Positions 11,766 through 23,880 of a DNA stretch of 64,000 bases are shown here, piece after piece. The DNA comes from Ephemerocybe angulata (lineage: Eukaryota > Basidiomycota > Agaricomycetes > Agaricales > Psathyrellaceae), in contig JAACJK010000059.1 of the NCBI GenBank assembly GCA_013368325.1, positions 310,001 through 374,000 of the forward strand, in the 5' to 3' direction. Numbering within the stretch: the stretch's first letter is position 1; every line of letters begins with the position of its first letter. Both the position numbers and the translations under genes were made by a program. A model generated the notes under the pieces. It saw nothing but the letters and a program-made list of their open reading frames with translations. It was not told the origin of the DNA and made no database searches.

Positions 11766-12699
11766 TTATGAATGAATCAGCTCAACACTCCTCTTATCTA
11801 AATGAGAGTAGTATGAATATAATGCAAGGCCTACCACGAATTGTTTAAATGCTTCAAAGCATTTAAGAACCACAAGCCTATTCTCCAAAGGCACCATACC
11901 CTCAGAGAAGTAACTGTACCGATTCGGGATATAATCAGCTGGTACAAACTTGTTGACAACAGCTGCAGTATCAATGTATGCAGTACCTGCCGCTGCCACC
12001 ATAAGCCTGCGACTGACTTGTATCTTGTAAAAAGTGGGTGCCGTGCTGACCATCATGATTCTAGGGATCACTTGCAAGTACAAAAGACGTAGTCCAACGT
12101 TCTGACAAAGAGTGTTGTTATGTTCATAGGCCCCAATCACCTCTGCGATGAGTTGCGCCTCAGGATTTTGAGGCAAGTCTGAGTGGCGCTAAGAGGGCCG
12201 TTGAGGGTGATCAGACCAGACAAGGTAGGAGATCACACTGGTCATGTACCTTATTCTCCTGCACCAGCAAGACATACTGATGACTGGAGCTTTGTCACCC
12301 CATAACGGTGATGTTTGCCTTGGCAGCAACTAGAACGCCACACATTGTAAATGATAGGGTGTTTCTTGTGTGCAAGGCACATTCAGGCCCATCATCATAA
12401 CTCATTGTTCCCAAAACGTGAACTGCAAAGTCGTCTGTCATAGCTTCGTCCACACGTGGCTCTTGGGCATCCTCAAGATATGAGTAGAAGCTTTTATTCG
12501 CCTTGGAGAGAACCTGGCCAGATGGTGCAGTCTCGTTATTCAGGATGGTGGGTGAGACGTTGGGTTGAGGCAAGTCCTGCACTGTTACCACGCTGAAGAA
12601 GCCCTGAATGTCTTGTTTGTTGGGATGGATATTGAGACAATCCAGCTCATGTGGACTCCATGAGCTGGCGGACTTGGACGAGCAAAGTAGATTTGCCAT
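11766..12699 (-). pseudogene. Member of the widespread basidiomycete 'MANLLCSS' family, one in-frame stop
   Basis: Exon 12699-12240 and exon 12179-11766 join in phase through a 61-bp intron (GTACAT...TCTTAG). The protein starts MANLLCSSKSASSW, has VQDLPQPNVSP and DDFAVHVLGTMSYDD, then YVLLVQENK before the intron and RHSDLPQNPEAQ after it, and ends after a helix with FEAFKQFVVG. I associate this layout with a large family of mushroom-genome proteins of unknown function; its (D)...QExK pattern is reminiscent of the PD-(D/E)XK nuclease fold, which is my inference. A TGA interrupts the frame just after ITVMG (near 12295). It sits where the family usually has the region before QExK, so this copy is probably dead unless the stop is read through. 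Confidence 0.7.
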
Positions 12700-12704
12700 G
12701 GTGG

Positions 12705-13440
12705 TTATGAGTCTGTTCTCGGAGGTGTGTGTTGAGATAGTTTCATCCTCTCCTGATCATCCCAAACCTTGTAGCGCAGAGTAGCAGGGATGGCGATGGA
12801 GTGCTGGTAGCCAAGCATGAAGGGGCGGGCATGCACGGCCTCACTCTTGCTCTCTACTACAGTGCTACGGTGTTTGACGGTCGCACGTTGATGCGTATGA
12901 AGCCGGTTGAAGACGAGGCTTATCGGGAATGGAACTTGAAGCAGGTTGACTTTGCTGTGCGTTGGGGCCTTCCGGGCTAAGAGATTGATGCTGTGCTTTA
13001 GGGTCTTCCAGACTGTGAGTGAGGGTAATGGGCCTGCTAGCAGCTGGCCTTGCTGTGTTTTAAGCTGTGGGCAAGGATCCTTCAAGGGGTGTAATGTGGG
13101 AGTCAAAAAAGATCTGGGCCAACCTTGGCTCTTTTGACCTTTATTACAATCTGGCCGAGTTGGAGATAACAACCCCAGACTGCATGCTCAACTTTGCTGT
13201 AGTGCACAATTATTTGGTGTGTGTGCCGGAGATGATGACCTGACTCTACATTGGCTAATGCTCCATTGAAGAAATCCATGACAGCAGCCATTTAGAGGAT
13301 CTGGTGTTAAGACTGCAGTCTGAGTAGGTGAGAACTGAGTTCCTACTGAGACTGGAGACTTTGCTACCAGCCCATCATCACTCATGAATGCAGTCCCAAA
13401 TGTGGGTATTGTGGGACACATGCTAGGAGATAAAAAATCT
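12705..13440 (-). other. Unassigned open frames, likely decayed gene
   Basis: Minus-strand frames at 13421-13188 and 13172-12705 are open for 77 and 155 codons but show no recognisable domain. They precede the pseudogene at 12699 on the same strand with only a few bases between. They may be a separate remnant. Confidence 0.25.
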
Positions 13441-14758
13441 CCTCAGCCCTGTTTTTTGAGTTGTTTCCATTTTGTTGGGATTGCCTTTATTCTTGTCTAC
13501 AAGATCATGACTTAACCTCTTGTTCGTTGAACTATTTGCAGTGCCCAGGAGTGTAAGCCACAATGGAGCCTAGAACACTAGGGAATCTGGTGTACAGAGT
13601 GGGAGCATGAGGATGGCAGCATACATTTGTTCAATAATGGTATAAAACTGAACATTATCAAAGGTGAAGAAAAATAGCCTGTGTGACATGACCTTCTCCA
13701 CAGCCACAAGAGCAGGAGGCTTCACTGTTGGCTTTGAGTTACTGGCCTAAATATAGGAGTATAAATTGTGAATCTATAGTCTAACTTGAGAATTAATTGG
13801 CAACTATACCTGAATTAGAGCCTCTGCTTCTATCTACCACCCTGAATGTTACACTGTGTCATCAGTTTGAGAGCCCACCAGATCATAGCTGCTTCAAAGC
13901 AGAATTCCCCTAAAAGTTTCTTTCTTTGCTATCACTTTCAACTTTATCAGCTCCGAGGAGGTAAAGCCCCTGAACCAGACAATGAACATTATTCTCAGAT
14001 ATGCAATTAAAACTTACGTAAACAATTCCTTAATAAATGGTAAGATAAAGCTCACCACATGGATGGGATGTAGCTTACTCCTTTGCAGGTATTGTTGCAC
14101 AGACATTGTAAGTAGAGGCTAGTGTTGTACAATTTTGAGGATGCCACAGCAAGGTGGGCTCCTGCACTTGATCTGATTCTATTCTTCAGAAGGTTGATCA
14201 TGCCTGCCCTCCAGTTGCTGCCTTCAACATTTATGTCTATCTAATGGTTTAATACCATGGCTTCAAGCGCTCACACTGTTCCTTGTGCTTGGTTATACTA
14301 TTCCTGTTCACCACATAGAGTAGGGTCCCCCATACAGTATTGCATTGTTAGAGACACATATGGTGCATGCCTTACCCACACATGAGATTCTCAAATTTGT
14401 ATTTAGGCCTCGAACAATGACTTTTTCAAGTCCAACATTGACAATGTCAAAGGTCAAAGACACCGGAAAGTGGTTGTCTGGCATTGTCAATCAAGTTTAC
14501 ATTTAAGTTCGCAGTTTGTGGTGATAACCAGAATTGTGAATAACCAAGCTGCAGCTACATCGATGATGCCACTCAGGCTGGCCTTGGTAAGCATTACAGC
14601 CCCGAGCCTCTGATACTATCCTAGAGAGCAAAGCTGCTCTATAGTATAAATACGATCAGGATTGAGCAGTTGAAATAATAACATTAGCCAGTCGTACACC
14701 TTGCTCTCCACACTCTACAACTTGACTTTAGCTCTCTCAACCTCAACTTCATTATAAT
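13441..14758. other. Gene-poor decayed sequence
   Basis: Stop codons are dense in all frames. The only suggestive piece is a 60-codon minus-strand frame at 14490-14308. No family, RNA gene or element end is seen. Confidence 0.4.
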
Positions 14759-15150
14759 CATGCCCAAGACAGAAGTGTCTTCAACCCTCAATCTTAAGAA
14801 TGCTTGTGCCCACACTCGCACTCTCAAAAAGAAATACAACTGTCTCGGCTTGTAAAATATGAGACAGAAGCAGAGGAGATACCATGCCACTGCATGGTGT
14901 ACAAGGCCCCTTGTGAGTTCTTGCTAAATATGAGCTTGGAGTTCCTTCCTCAAGTTGCTAATTATGCTTGTTATCTTCAGATCATTCTGCCTAGGACTCT
15001 GAGTCAGATTCTCAGATCAAGGCTCTCCTATTGCACATTGAAAATCCCAAACAGTCCAAGGAGCACATGAAGGCAGAGTTAGCTAAACACAAGCACGAAC
15101 TTGTTGACACTTGTATTGAGCTAGATAAAATTTGCATCCAGTTTTAGGGT
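14759..15150 (+). pseudogene. Fragment of a charged, coiled-coil-like protein gene
   Basis: A start MPKTEVSSTLNLKN near 14759 leads into a basic segment ending KKKYNCLGL. A later frame (about 15000-15148) reads DSESDSQIKALLLHIENPKQ then KEHMKAELAKHKHELVDTC, a heptad-like charged helix. The two are separated by stops and possible intron sequence. The function is unknown. Confidence 0.35.
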
Positions 15151-16119
15151 GCAGAGAATATGCTGGGGAGGGAGGAAGTGGAACTCTGGGTCCGAATAAC
15201 CAAAGTTGAGTGTTAATGGGGTTGGTGGCTGAATGGGTAAACTCTTTGAAGGTTCTTTTGTAGTTGATGCCAACCCAAATGTCATCAGGACAATTGGGCA
15301 GGCTGCTGAAGGCTGCTTTATAATGTACAATACTCAGCCTTAAGACCTGGAAACTCAGCACTTGATACTTTCTCCCATCTTCAATATATAATTTCTATTC
15401 ATGTACTTGATTACCATATATATTGCTCCTTGTTGAGACCTATGTTCAGGCGACTTTAATGGAACCCTCAGAGGGTGAGAAACAGTCTGTGTTGTGGAAC
15501 AAAGTGAGGTGGCCTGGACTCAAAAGGCCATTCGCAGGGTTGTTGTGCCAGAGCTGGTAGGATTTCTGCCTTCAAGCTCCTCTACTGCGATGAGTCGCAG
15601 GCCAGGCATGAACACTGATGTGATCTGCAATAATAATATTGTAAGTCAATGACCTTTGAGTCGAAGTTACTTACATGAGCTAGGGTTGGTTGGTGTCAGA
15701 TGGCAATGCCCTATGCATCAGAGGCAACGATCTTACCCTGGATCCAGAGTTCAAGCGGTCAGCGTTGAGTGGACTGGGAGGAGAGAAAACCCAGCCAATG
15801 CTGTGGGCAATCTCACCCACCCTCACGCCTGCCTTTGCCTCTGTCTCCACCTTCATCTTCACCTTTGCCTCTACCTTTGCTGCTGCCTTTGCCTCTCTCT
15901 GCCTTCACCTTTGCCGTCACCTTTGCTACTGCTGTCACCTCATAGTCCTCCGCTTCATGTACTGGAGGCACAATGTCAGGATGGACTATTCAAAGTAGAA
16001 CACAGTAAGTGATCAATCGAGGCACCAAGCAACTAGTTGGGCCTAATGCACCTCTACATGCCAGAAAGTTCTCTGGAGGAACCATCATCAATTGCCAGGC
16101 AAAACAATGCAGAAACCTA
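15151..16119 (+). repeat. No gene seen; CT-rich low-complexity tract near 15830-15945
   Basis: The tract is an imperfect repeat of words such as ACCTTTGCC and TTTGCCTCT. On the minus strand it would encode a Lys/Glu/Gly-rich stretch. The rest of the interval has only short open frames without family resemblance. Confidence 0.5.
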
Positions 16120-17052
16120 GTGTACTTCACACTCCCCCAGAATTCCTGTAGGACTCCTGTAGGACTGGTGAACTTCCAGTGGAATTCCAGTGAACTTTTA
16201 GCAAAAGTGATTTTATGAAACAAAGTCTAGTGGAAGTTCACTGAACTTCCACTGAACTTCCACCGGACTTCTGCTGAAATTCCTACAGGAATCCAAAATC
16301 TTCAGTGCAGTTCAGTATGTTCAGTAGGAGTTCAGTAGAAGTCCACTGATATTTCACTGGACTTCCAGTGAACTCTTGCTGGACCAATGGTGGATTGATA
16401 CAAAGCTTTATTTGTTTATTTCATTTAATGCTTCTCATACAAGCTGACTAATCATTGCTATAAGTCTTTTTCATCATTTTTCTGTTATAGACAGTGTCTT
16501 TCATAATGTTCTTATACTCATGTTTCAGAACTCAGCCCACTGCAGAAATTAGCCCATTTTATACCTGAACATAGTCTATTTTTATCTCAAAACTTGATGT
16601 TTGGAAAGTATTTTGCATTTTTTGGCACCATTCCTTGAAATATTAGATAAGTTTTTGATGATATCAGCATTAAATCATGGCTATCCATTTATGTAAAAAC
16701 ATCTTCATGTTTTTCTCACATCTTGCTAGTGTCCTGTAGAACTGTTCTATAGGAACTGTCCTGTTGAACTTTCTAGTTGACCTGGAGGAATTCCAGTGTA
16801 CTGAACTCCTACTGAACCATGCTTTGGCTGATACTGAACTCCTCTTGAACGATCGGAATATATGAGCAGAGCATACGAAGCTCCTATCGACTCTCTCCCT
16901 TCCTTGGAGGATTTCTGCAAGTGGGCATCCCAAACCGTGTCAAATAATATCGATCAGTGTACATTCCCACTTGTGTTCAGCATTTTGTATTCCGCCTTTA
17001 AGCGATTTCCCCAATGCTAGCGCTCTCACGCCCTCCTTTTTTCCTCCTATCA

Positions 17053-18711
17053 TGGCGGCTTCTAGATTCTTGGATATGGGGCAACAAGTAATGACAATTT
17101 CGTCTAGTCTGGGGGAAATTGGCGATGAAGATTTTTGGAGGAGTTTTCTCCAATGGGAAAGCGACGCAGGACGCCGCCAGCTCCGCGAGGCAATTCGGGG
17201 CACTTTCAATGCAGTTTCAAGGTTGACCAAGCTGTTGGAAGAGTTTTACCTGCTGATACACGAGGATAGTATGTGACCCAGGTTCCTGTCGAGGGGTATT
17301 GTACAGTCGCTGAAGGGTGGTAAGTGGGTACTTCAACCAAACTGGCCGAGGACACACTACGGAGCCAGCCAAATGCCAATGACACCAGATGCCCTGCACC
17401 GAAGCCAACGCTCTAGCAGGCCCCAGTAGTGCTTTGACGCCTGTGGTACAGATACCCCTCTCTCAGAACAGCACGCCTGTAAATCGGGTGGATGTCTCTA
17501 GGGAGCTGTCGCCTGTAACCGAAGTATCAACCAGACGTTCGTCACGACAATCACGGGGTGGTGCAGTCAGTCGTCCACCGGTACCCACTTCCGGTGTAAT
17601 CAGGAACACGGCATCAGTACATTTGCAGGTTTGGCCTCCTACCCTCCAACCTCATGTACCACACTGACATTCACTCCTTAGGAAGGGCAGGAGCGTGCCC
17701 GGAACCTGATGGAAAATGTTAATTATACGGTGATTGAAAGTGCCGAGCTACTAAAAAAGATGATGGAAAATGGCCCTAGGCTTGGCCTGGCTGACCGTGA
17801 AAATGCTGTGATAGCCCAACTCTTCGTTGTGGTGCAATCTCCCGTGGCTGAGGCTTTCAATGGGGAAGTTTTGAAGCACGGACAGATCCTCTCTCCCATC
17901 CTTTTTGCGGCGATATACACTGCCCCTCCAAGTAATGATGCTGATCACATTGAAAAGTCTGATTCAATTGCCATGGTAAGTGCAGTGTACATACTACGAC
18001 CATGAAGAATCATTACTTACGAGACTGTCAAGGCATTGGAAACTGCGGCCCGCCATGCTGATAGCACTAACAGCCTCGCGTCCGCCATTATATACGCCAT
18101 ACGCCACCTGATCATCCATCACAACCAAGAAGAGTATGCAAAATCGGCCGCTGTGGACGGCTGTTTCAACCGGTGGTATGACCCCGCAAATTTCAAGGGT
18201 ACACGGGACACGGCGGCAACAAGATTTCGCAAAAATGAGATAAAGGTGGCTACAGTGAGGAGCAAGTTCTTCAAGCTGTACAAACAGGTGATATACTCCA
18301 GTCTACCTCCCACCCCCCACCGTTTCATGACTGATGCATAGGCAGTTTGGTGCCGCGGTGTTAATCTCCTTTGGCCTTCACCCTGTAGCACTTGGAAACA
18401 TCCCAGTGAACAGAACACATTCCTTTGCCTCGCTCGTTGCATCCATTGTACCGATCCCCACTAGCTCGGGGGACGCCATGGCGGAGTCATGCCTTGCAGG
18501 TTTGAAAATGATCAATTCTGACGAAGATAGAGATGTAGCAAATCTCTCGGAAGCTGACAAGGATGCTTTGTGAGAAGAGTGGCATATGGCTTGTCATCGC
18601 GGTGCTCGGTCTTTTATATGCCAGCTATTTATTGCTCGAGATGACCAGACTGCCACCGGGTTTATCGACCAGTTCTTCATGACAGAGGGGGCTGTGGCAT
18701 GGGATGTATAG
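17053..18711 (+). pseudogene. Multi-exon unknown gene inside the family A element, frameshifted
   Basis: An ATG at 17053 starts MAASRFLDMGQQVMTISSSL. Later exons read on through introns at about 17628-17681, 17976-18032 and 18288-18341: a Ser/Thr/Arg-rich segment (STRRSSRQSRGG), helices such as ENVNYTVIESAELLKKMM, then FNRWYDPANFKG and FKLYKQ|AVWCRGVNLLW. The frame then shifts by one base near 18455 into SSGDAMAESCLAG, followed by WHMACHRGARSFICQLFIAR and a stop at 18709. The pattern looks like a repeated mushroom protein family, but I cannot name it and see no transposase motif. The join between the first two exons is unresolved. Confidence 0.5.
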
Positions 18712-18888
18712 CAGAAGCCTGGACAATTCCCAAAATGGTTAATGGGGTTCTGCATTTGGAATCAGATTTTCATTTAGATGAAAAATGTCGACACGAACTG
18801 AGAACGTTTAAAGTCTGATCGCCTTCTTCTTCTTTTTTGCTTTCGAGGTTGGTGTTGCTCCTTAGACCTCTCCCACCCACTCTTTGTC

Positions 18889-19067
18889 ATGAGCAACTGG
18901 ACTCATAAGGTTCTTGGCAAGCAATGTTTGGATGCCATTCAGACCCTTGTCCCTCCTCATCTTCCCAATCCTACGATGAAGGGCTGGGTAAGCGCTCAAA
19001 CTCGGCTATCATGCGGTGGTGGCACATCATCTGATAAGCTTTCCCTTAGGAGGATCATGGTCCGGAA
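18889..19067 (+). pseudogene. 5' fragment of an unknown gene, truncated by element sequence
   Basis: The frame starts MSNWTHKVLGKQCLDAIQ and runs 60 codons to a stop at the edge of family A element sequence. A GT donor-like site near 18990 suggests a spliced gene whose remainder is missing. Confidence 0.35.
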
Positions 19068-19943
19068 TTGAACTCTGCTGGAAAATCAGAACTCAAAATT
19101 TGGCGGGGGACTTCAGTAGAATTCCAGTGGAAGTTCAGAAAGTTCACTGGAATTTCACTGAAATTCCTCCTGAACTCCTACAGGAATAATGGGGCAGTGC
19201 GAAGTCCTCGGCTGCACCCAGGCAGTGGGGAAGTTGGGGGTAGGCTGCATCTGGGCACCCAGCAGTAGAGGTGCTGGGGGTGGGCTGCGTACCTGAGGGG
19301 CCGACAATGGGCTCATGTGCCCTCCCTTTTCCCTTTACATCCTTGGTGAGGATGTGCTCCAGGATGTCCTCATTGTCGAGGATAAAGTCAGTGTTGTTGA
19401 AGCAATGGTCGTTGGTCTTGTCTATTTTGTTAGAGTCAGGGGATGTGTCTCCGGCATTGTTCTGCGAGCCCTGTGTTGCGAGGGCTTGGGAGAGCTCGGT
19501 TGCATTGTTGTACGGGAAGACATCCTCAGTGTTTCCGGGGTAGCACTCCTGCCAGGGAGGGACCTTCTGCAGTGGTGTGTCAGTGTGTGGGGGCATTCGG
19601 TGTGCTCTGTTACTTACTGGAGGGTAGGGGTGGGGCTCCTGTTTCCATCGGACGTTGTGTCCATGTCATCCTCGTGCAGAGGCTTCTTATGCGGCGAGGA
19701 GAGCAAGGGCGCTGCATCTCCAGCTACCTCACTGTGGAGGCGCTTCTTGGGAAAGCCGGGGGTTGGCATCTGGCCTTTGGGAGAGGGGCATGAGGGCACG
19801 GTTGATCACCTCGATCCTCCTGCTCTGGATCTCGGAGGGGTTGGGCTGGGGCTGGGTCTTGCCTTGTGAGGTGGTGAATATGTACTCAGCCAGCGAGAAT
19901 GGGTTTACAGGTCTGTGGTCAGGTGTGGGTGGTATGGTGATGG

Positions 19944-20825
19944 GAGGACTTCGCACTGCCCCATTATTCCTGTAGGAGTTCAGTAGGAATTCCAGTGAAA
20001 TTCCAGTAAACTTTCTGAACTTCCACTGGAATTCCACTGAACTCTCCTGCCAAATTTTGAGTTCTGATTTTCCACCAGAGTTCAGTTCAGTTCAGGAGGA
20101 GTTCAGTATCAGCCAAAGCATGGTTCAGTAGGAGTTCAGTATACTGGAATTCCTCCTGGTCAACTGGAAAGTTCAGCAGGACAGTTCCTATAGAACAGTT
20201 CTACAGGACACCAGGAAGGCATGAGAAAAACATGAAGGTGTTTTTACATAAATGGATAGCCATCATGATTTGATGCTGATATCATCAAAAACTTACATAA
20301 TATTTCAAGAAATAGTGCCAAAAAATGCAAAATACTTTCTGAACATCGAGTTTTGAGATAAAAATAGACTATGTCCAGGTTATAAAATGGGCTAATTTCT
20401 GCAGTGGGCTGAGTTCTGAAACATGAGTGTGAGAACATTATGAAAGACACTGTCTACAACAGGAAAAATGATGAAAAAGACTTGTGGCAATGATTAGTTA
20501 GCCTGTATCAGAAGCATCAAATGAAATAAACAAATAAAGCTTCATATTAATCTACCATCGGTCCAGCAAGAGTTCACTAGAAGTCCAGTAAAATATCAGT
20601 GGACTTCTACTGAACACCTACTGAACATACTGAACTGAACTGAACATTTTGGATTCCTGTAGAAATTCCACCAGAAGTCCGGTGGAAGTTCAGTGAAAGT
20701 TCAGTGAACTTCCACCGGACTTTGTTTCATAAAATCACTTTTGGTAAAAGTTCACTGGAATTCTACTGAAAGTTCACTAGTCCTACAGGAGTCCTACAGG
20801 AATCCTGGGGGAGTGTGAAGTACAG
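19944..20825 (-). mobile_element. Family A short element, 882 bp, 8-bp target duplication
   Basis: Termini are GAGGACTTCGCACTGCCCC (left) and, read inward from the right, CTGTACTTCACACTCCCCC. GGTGATGG flanks it at 19936-19943 and 20826-20833. The outer 150-250 bp on each side is packed with GAACTTCCACTGGA/TCCAGTGGAAGTTC words. The AT-rich core has no open frame. An 8-bp duplication fits the hAT and KDZ superfamilies. Confidence 0.88.
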
Positions 20826-20888
20826 GGTGATGGGACTGTCCTGCAGTCCAGCTTTGGCAGCCCTTGAGTACGAGCTCACCCTGGTCGT

Positions 20889-20975
20889 TGGCCTAGTGGC
20901 TGAGGTGTTTGGGTGGTGGTACCGGTTTGTCGGGGCATCCTTGGTCTGGTAGAGATCTTAGGTTCGAGTTTGGCC
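20889..20975 (+). repeat. tRNA-like (pol III promoter-like) segment
   Basis: TGGCCTAGTGGCTGAGG resembles an A box and AGGTTCGAGTTTGG a B box about 70 bp later. The acceptor stem does not pair, so I call a SINE head or relic rather than a tRNA gene. Confidence 0.4.
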
Positions 20976-21599
20976 ATGGTTTGTGGCTGGTGGGCTGGGT
21001 AGAGGATTCTATGGGAGTCTTTCTATGGGGGGAGAATTGTCTTGCTTTTGTCCTCTTATTTGTACTGCTTACCTAGGGCAGCTCCATGCCTTGTTTCTTT
21101 GGGCATTTTGCACGACTACAGCGCTGGCGTGTGTTCGGTGGAGTTGCTCCCAGGGGCATGTTCATTTCTTTTGCAGCTATGTGGTGGTAGTCGGTCATGG
21201 GGGAGTTCTGGGATCTGTGAACTGAAGGACATGGTGTCGTGCGGCCTGTCATTGTCTTCCAATGTGTTTGCAGGGGCTTGACCCTTTTGCTCGACCTGGG
21301 TAGGTTAGAGTGGCTCCTTTGCTGGACTTGTGGGCTGAGAGGGTGCCCCATGTTCCAGGTTTGTGAGTCGTTTGTGCAGGGCGCTGTGGGCAATGATCAG
21401 TCATGGGTTTCGAGGCAGTCTAGGCATAGCACTTATTGGCTGTTGACAATGTGTCTGCACGAGACCTTTGTTGGGCGACCTCTGCTTTTCTGTTTGGGGT
21501 GTTGTGTTGAGTGGTCAATGTGAGTGTGTCTTAGTGTCTGGGGGGCAGTCAGTGTGTTGACTCAGCTTGTTCTTGTTTGTCGGTGTTCAGGAAAGGGGG

Positions 21600-22669
21600 C
21601 TGTACTTCACACTCCCCCAGGAGTCCTGTAGGACTCCGGCTTGTCTGTTGGACTTCCGGTGGACTTCCAACGGACTTCTGCCGGACTTACCATAAAAGGT
21701 GCATTTCTATTGGAAGTCCATTGGAAGTCCACCGGAAGTCCAACAGGAGTCCAATAGAAGTCCAATAGAAGTCCAGCTTGTCCGGTAAAGTCCAGTTGAG
21801 TCCGGTTGATACTTGAAAATCCAGTTCAAGTCCAGTTGGAGTCTAGCTAGACTCTTATGCTATTTTGGTGATTTAATACATATTGTGATGACTTCCATAT
21901 ATATCTGTTGGACTTCTAGTAGACACTTTTAACAATCCATATCTACTTTAATTGTCTTGCTACACTTGAAAACAGATTTCTGCTAGATTCCTGCTGGATG
22001 TCTTGCTGGACTTCCTGCTGGACTCTTGCTGAACTTTTATTTTTATTTTGTATAAACATAGCCATCACTTTTTGATGCTTATGTCAATCAGAAGTTTCCA
22101 AAAATCTCCAATAATGGCCTGGGAAAATGCAAAATACTTTCCGAACATCGACTGTAAATTAACAACTGCCCATATAATTGAGCCTACACGATTCAATCTA
22201 AGTCTTCTGATAATGTGAATGATAGCATCAGTAAGTAATATGATGGGTTTCCAATGCTTGACAATAATGATGGCATCACCTGTCACTATTAGGCTTAATT
22301 ACAAAAGAATAATGATAGACTTTTACGATTGTACCTTAGTTACAACTGATGTAACTAGCCTGTTCCACTTGCTCCCGGAGTCTAGCTGGACAGTCCACTG
22401 GACCGGCAGGACTCCAGTTGGACTGGACACCTGCTGGACTGTACCAGACTCTAATTTGGCAGGTACTGGAGTCCAACTAGACCTTACTGGACTCTGCTAG
22501 ACTCTGCTGAACTCTGCCGGACTCCGGTTCAGGGCACTTTTACCCCCTTACCGGACAAAAAGTCCAGCAAAAGTCCAGGAAGTCCACTGGAAGTCCAGCA
22601 AGTCCACTGGACTTCCAGCGGAAGTCTAGCTGGAGTCCTGTGGGAATTATGGGGGAGTGCGAAGTCCTC
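21600..22669 (+). mobile_element. Family B element, 1,070 bp, 8-bp target duplication
   Basis: The left end is CTGTACTTCACACTCCCCC and the right end, read inward, GAGGACTTCGCACTCCCCC: the same termini as family A. AAAGGGGG flanks it at 21592-21599 and 22670-22677. Both ends hold dozens of GTCCAGYRGACTTCC-type words in both orientations; the core (about 21850-22380) is AT-rich and non-coding. No protein gene is carried. Confidence 0.9.
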
Positions 22670-22677
22670 AAAGGGGG

Positions 22678-23871
22678 TACCGTATCTCAGTTTGTGACGT
22701 GTTCAGATTCTGCCGTGGTCTGGTGACCTTTGCTGCTTCCCTGCCTGGTCTGTTATACCAGGTGGTCCAGGTGCAGTGGCCCCATGCTTTGGGAGCAGTC
22801 AGTCGTGGTCGTGACTTGGGGAGGGCTTGTTACTTGGTAGACTAGCCACCAGCTCTTTCTTCCACATCCTCGTCCTTTCCGGGGTCATGGGAAACCAACC
22901 ACCTGATGGTGATTGTAGACCAAGGAGCTCTCCGCCTCTATCTTGTTCTGCTCACACAATTCCCAGGTAAATGCCAACTAGAAACTCACCCAGTTGCACA
23001 GATCAAACTTGGCTATGCCATCATGTGCATGAAGTGTGCACTCACAAACTTGGAGGCGCGGCTCTGGTTGAGGAACAAGAGGGCCCACATTACCTGCACT
23101 GCCTCATTTAGAAAGACTTGGCCAGTGAGCACAAGGTATATGCAGCAGGTATTGAGGAATGCATGTCCCTTGCTGCATGTACTGTAGAAGTTCAGGATAA
23201 AGCAGGAATGGGCAGTGGTTCAATGTGAGGCACAGGGGCACTAGCAAGATGAGGCTGGGGAGCTGGAATGAAGGTGGGATCAGGAACCGGGGGCGTATAG
23301 GCAGGAGCCAGGGGTAGACACTCACCAAGAGTATTCATGAACACCTGAAGCTGCACCTCAACTGCACTCATCCCCCTCTTGCTCTCTGCCCTTTCTTCCA
23401 TCAGCCGCATGAAGGCCTGCTTGATGGGAGTCATTTCTGTTGGTGGTGCATCTTCTAGTGCAGCCTGCATTAGCATGGTGGTAACAGACAGCGGAGGGCA
23501 GCAGTGGCAATGGCCTGCAGAAAACTTCTAGCTTTGGGGGTAATGGACTGCTATATGTTGTGAACACTGGTCAGTCTACTTATTTTCTCTTCTTTTCCTT
23601 TCATTTCCTTCTTGATTATTTATTTGTGTGTGCATTCCTGCACACTTCTACACACCTTTGCACTGCCTTCGCTCTTCTGAGCCTTCCCTTTACTTTATGC
23701 ACAGCACGTTTGTGCTTCTTGTTCTCGTGCACAGCACGTTCACACCATTGTTCTCAGGCCCACTGCCTGCATACTGCCGAGATCATCTAGACACATATAT
23801 ACTCATAGCTACTTGTTCATTATTCTCCACTTGATCTCTTTGACTGCGAAGATTTAAGTACTGATGTAAAT
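22678..23871 (-). other. Decayed sequence with one suggestive minus-strand frame
   Basis: The frame 23476-23192 reads EMTPIKQAFMRLMEERAESK then a Pro-rich tail; the helix looks protein-like but I do not recognise it. The rest shows only short frames. Confidence 0.3.
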
Positions 23872-23880
23872 ACACTAAAC

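Larger units (their letters stand above)
16120..19209 (+). mobile_element. Family A element carrying a 2.2-kb internal region with gene remnants
   Basis: The left 731 bp (16120-16850) match, end to end, the first part of the 882-bp element at 19944-20825 read in reverse. The right 142 bp (19068-19209) match the remaining part. The outer ends are GTGTACTTCACACTCCCCC and GTGCGAAGTCCTC. Between them lie 16851-19067, absent from the 882-bp copy. The junction has TTGAAC at both sides (16845-16850 and 19068-19073), where the short copy has TGAACTGAACTGAAC. The flanking 8-mers (GAAACCTA and GGCTGCAC) do not match, so the two halves may have been brought together by recombination, or the duplication has decayed. 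Either the long form is the parent of the short one, or a 2.2-kb piece inserted. Confidence 0.6.
19212..21393 (-). pseudogene. Minus-strand unknown gene split by a family A element
   Basis: Minus-strand frames flank the 882-bp insertion. Upstream (21393-21073) is a Ser/Pro/Lys/Thr-rich stretch. Downstream (about 19930-19614) reads PFSLAEYIFTTSQGK and KKRLHSEVAGDAAPLL, then LHEDDMDTTSDGNRS. A further piece (19596-19230) includes VFPYNNATELSQALA and DVKGKGRAHEP. These low-complexity, KGKGRA-type segments are common in basid­iomycete retroelement gag-like or regulatory proteins, but no domain is certain. Stops and the insertion break it. Confidence 0.35.

Noticed and set aside
19271..19975. Plus-strand frames up to 184 codons between the two family A ends
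   Set aside because: The minus strand shows more protein-like composition with charged motifs; the plus frames are Val/Cys/Gly-rich shadows.
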